A stretch of 64,000 nt of DNA, from contig AP025179.1 of the NCBI GenBank assembly GCA_021654635.1, forward strand, positions 3,596,001 to 3,660,000, given 5' to 3'. This stretch comes from Mycobacterium kiyosense (lineage in GTDB: Bacteria > Actinomycetota > Actinomycetes > Mycobacteriales > Mycobacteriaceae). This document shows positions 62,290 through 64,000 of the stretch, piece by piece. Position numbers and translations under genes: made by a program. The notes beneath the pieces were generated by a model that saw only the letters and a program-made list of their open reading frames with translations, was not told the origin of the DNA and searched no databases. The stretch's first letter is position 1. Every line of letters begins with the position of its first letter.

Positions 62290-63465
62290 GTTCAGACACG
62301 AGAACTTCATAAGTTACAACTAAGTGAATCAGAAACCTCGGCAAGTAGATCGCTGCCGGCTTGGCGCGACCCGAAGCGCTACCTGTGGCTGGTTGCCGCA
62401 GCGGTACCGGGACTGGTGGTGGCCTCATGGCTGCTGGTCGCGCTGACCGGTCTCGGCGTGTTCTGGTGGATTGGTCCGGTGCTCGCGTTCGGGGTCATCC
62501 CGGTGCTCGACCAGATGATCCGACCCGATTCCAGCAACCCGCCCGAGGACGTTCTGGAATGGCTGGAAGGCGACCGGTTCTATCGCTGCATCACGTATCT
62601 CTACCTGCCGAATCAGTATGGATCGGTGCTGCTCGCGTGCTGGTTCTGGGCCGGCGGGGGTTGGGTCACAATGACTTTCGCCGACAAGGCCGGCTTGATG
62701 ACGACCGTGGGACTGATCGGCGGGCTGGCCATCAACGCCGCCCACGATCTGGGACACACCCGCGAAGTCCAGGAACGACGTCTCGCCAAGCTCGCGCTGG
62801 CCCAGACCTGCTACGGGCACTTCTTCGTCGAGCACAATCGCGGCCATCACGTGCGGGTGGCCACCGCCGAGGATCCGGCGAGTGCGCGACTGGGCGAGAC
62901 CCTGTACGCCTTCGTGCCGCGGTCGGTGATCGGCGGCGTGCGCTCTGCGTGGAACCTGGAAGCCGCCCGACTGGCCCGGGACGGCAAAACTCGCTGGACT
63001 CTGCGCAACGACGTGCTCAACGCCTGGCTGATCAGCATCGTCCTGTTCGCCGTGCTGGCTCTCTGGTTCCGGCCGGTCGTGCTGCCCTGGCTGATCGGCC
63101 AGGCCGTGATCGGCATCGGGCTGCTGGAAACGGTCAACTACGTCGAGCACTACGGACTACGGCGGCAGCAGCTGGCCAGCGGACGCTACGAGCGGGTGCG
63201 GCCGTCGCACAGCTGGAACAGCAACACGGTGATAGCCAACGTGTGCCTGTTCCACCTGCAGCGTCACTCCGACCACCACGCCAACCCGCTGCGCCGATAT
63301 CAGGCGCTGCGGCACGACGAGGAGTCACCGCAGCTACCCGGCGGCTACAGCACCATGGTGCCGCTGGCGATGATTCCCCCGCTGTGGCGACGCGTGATGG
63401 ACCGGCGGGTGCTGGCCTTCTACGGCGGAGACATCCGTCTGGCCGCCTTGAAGCCCGGGCGCTAG
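62284..63465 (+). CDS. AlkB-type alkane 1-monooxygenase (membrane di-iron)
   Basis: This integral-membrane non-heme di-iron hydroxylase has about 393 residues. The four histidine motifs are present: AAHDLGHTRE, FFVEHNRGHHVRV, ETVNYVEHYGL and LQRHSDHHANPLRRYQ. The first reads HDLGH where HELGH is usual. Six hydrophobic segments flank them. It would hydroxylate alkanes or long-chain lipids at the terminal carbon and needs rubredoxin as electron donor; no rubredoxin gene is seen nearby. The start is uncertain (ATG 62284 or 62266, neither with a clear ribosome-binding site). Divergent from the sterol-oxidase-like gene. Confidence 0.9.
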   Translation: MVVQTRELHKLQLSESETSASRSLPAWRDPKRYLWLVAAAVPGLVVASWLLVALTGLGVFWWIGPVLAFGVIPVLDQMIRPDSSNPPEDVLEWLEGDRFYRCITYLYLPNQYGSVLLACWFWAGGGWVTMTFADKAGLMTTVGLIGGLAINAAHDLGHTREVQERRLAKLALAQTCYGHFFVEHNRGHHVRVATAEDPASARLGETLYAFVPRSVIGGVRSAWNLEAARLARDGKTRWTLRNDVLNAWLISIVLFAVLALWFRPVVLPWLIGQAVIGIGLLETVNYVEHYGLRRQQLASGRYERVRPSHSWNSNTVIANVCLFHLQRHSDHHANPLRRYQALRHDEESPQLPGGYSTMVPLAMIPPLWRRVMDRRVLAFYGGDIRLAALKPGR

Positions 63466-63489
63466 GCACCGCTGCTCTACTCTCGGAGG

Positions 63490-64000
63490 GTGGCCAAGGA
63501 GTTCTCTCATATCGACGGGTCGCTGCGGGAGTTCATCGCCGAGCAGGCCATGTTCTTCGTCGCGACCGCGCCCTCGCAGGGCGGCCGGATCAACCTGTCC
63601 CCCAAGGGTTACGCCGACACCTTCGCCGTGCTCGACGACCACACCGTCGCCTACCTGGACCTGTTCGGCAGCGGCGTGGAAACCATCGCCCACCTGCGCG
63701 ACAACGGCCGCATCACCATCATGTTCTGCTCGTTCAACCGCAATTCCCGGATCCTGCGGCTGTTCGGGACCGGGCGGGTGCTGCGGCCCGACGACGACGA
63801 ATTCGCCCGTGTCAGAGACCATTTCGGGCAGCGACCGGGCGTGCGTGCCGCGATAGTCGTCGACGTGGAGCGGATCGCCGACGCGTGCGGTTTCGCGGTG
63901 CCCTACTACGAGCTGGTCGACGAGCGGCCGGTGCTCGACTCGTTTCACAGCAAGCAACCCCAGGAGACGTACTCGCGAGCCATCGGCCGCAACCTGCGCA
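63490..64000 (+). CDS. pyridoxamine 5'-phosphate oxidase-like FMN-binding protein, partial
   Basis: The 5' 170 codons of a split-barrel flavoprotein are visible: AMFFVATAPSQGGRINLSPK, GYADTFAVLDDHTVAYLDLF and IMFCSFNRNSRILRLFGTGR. These match PNPOx-like proteins that bind FMN or F420 rather than true PdxH. The GTG at 63490 directly abuts GGAGG, too close for normal initiation, so the start may differ. It lies 24 bases after the alkane hydroxylase stop, so co-transcription is likely. The C terminus is beyond the window. Confidence 0.8.
   Translation, partial: MAKEFSHIDGSLREFIAEQAMFFVATAPSQGGRINLSPKGYADTFAVLDDHTVAYLDLFGSGVETIAHLRDNGRITIMFCSFNRNSRILRLFGTGRVLRPDDDEFARVRDHFGQRPGVRAAIVVDVERIADACGFAVPYYELVDERPVLDSFHSKQPQETYSRAIGRNLR

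Overview
The window is GC-rich chromosomal DNA from a Mycobacterium, most likely a slow grower close to but distinct from the M. tuberculosis complex. The evidence is a PPE gene, a PE_PGRS gene, a 53-bp MIRU-type repeat inside an operon, and gene order that closely follows the M. tuberculosis Rv1399c-Rv1454c region with the plus strand here equal to the Rv minus strand. It differs from M. tuberculosis in having ppc (phosphoenolpyruvate carboxylase) beside the glycolytic operon, a Phd-zeta toxin-antitoxin pair, extra oxidoreductases and regulators, and a lipid/sterol oxidation cluster at the right end.

Layout. 1-2.2 kb: 5' part of a frameshifted PPE gene, then a zeta-type toxin with its Phd antitoxin. 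2.2-10.6 kb: ctaB, and divergent from it the pentose phosphate operon tkt-tal-zwf-[MIRU]-opcA-pgl followed by a small coiled-coil protein gene. 10.6-15 kb: a Baeyer-Villiger-type monooxygenase with a divergent TetR regulator and a shared candidate operator, a LmbE/PIG-L deacetylase (frameshifted) and a DUF1206 membrane protein. 15-22.5 kb: ppc, secG, a Pro-rich membrane protein, a twice-frameshifted methyltransferase and the gap-pgk-tpiA operon. 22.5-24.6 kb: a secreted Pro/Gly/Val/Ala-rich protein carrying a 12-unit 18-bp minisatellite, a hairpin terminator, and a long intergenic region rich in dyads and one ancient direct repeat. 24.6-36.6 kb: lipid metabolism, with a phytoene-dehydrogenase-like oxidoreductase, a PucR-type regulator, two WS/DGAT acyltransferases, an SDR with a divergent QsdR-type regulator, a lysophospholipid-acyltransferase-like protein, fadD12 and a lipO-like esterase. 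36.7-41.5 kb: uvrC-rapZ-yvcK-whiA, all overlapping or nearly so. 41.5-51.3 kb: an Uma2 remnant and the riboflavin genes (PH-domain protein, ribH, ribBA, ribE/ribC; ribD with rpe, rsmB/fmu and fmt), interrupted by the divergent lprG-P55 pair. 51.4-57.7 kb: an acid-response-type methyltransferase and MarR pair, priA, a YhhN-family protein and two HSL esterases. 57.8-64 kb: a PE_PGRS, a flavin monooxygenase, a Tat-exported cholesterol-oxidase-like GMC enzyme, an AlkB-type alkane hydroxylase and a partial FMN-binding protein.

One pattern affects much of the annotation. At least nine single-base insertions, most of them in short homopolymer runs, split six otherwise normal genes (PPE, LmbE, methyltransferase, uvrC, fmt, PE_PGRS). 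Removing one base at each site restores full-length proteins in the five genes whose ends lie in the window. The simplest reading is consensus sequence error, so these genes are reported as intact-in-principle loci with stated frameshift positions. The Uma2 fragment looks like real decay.
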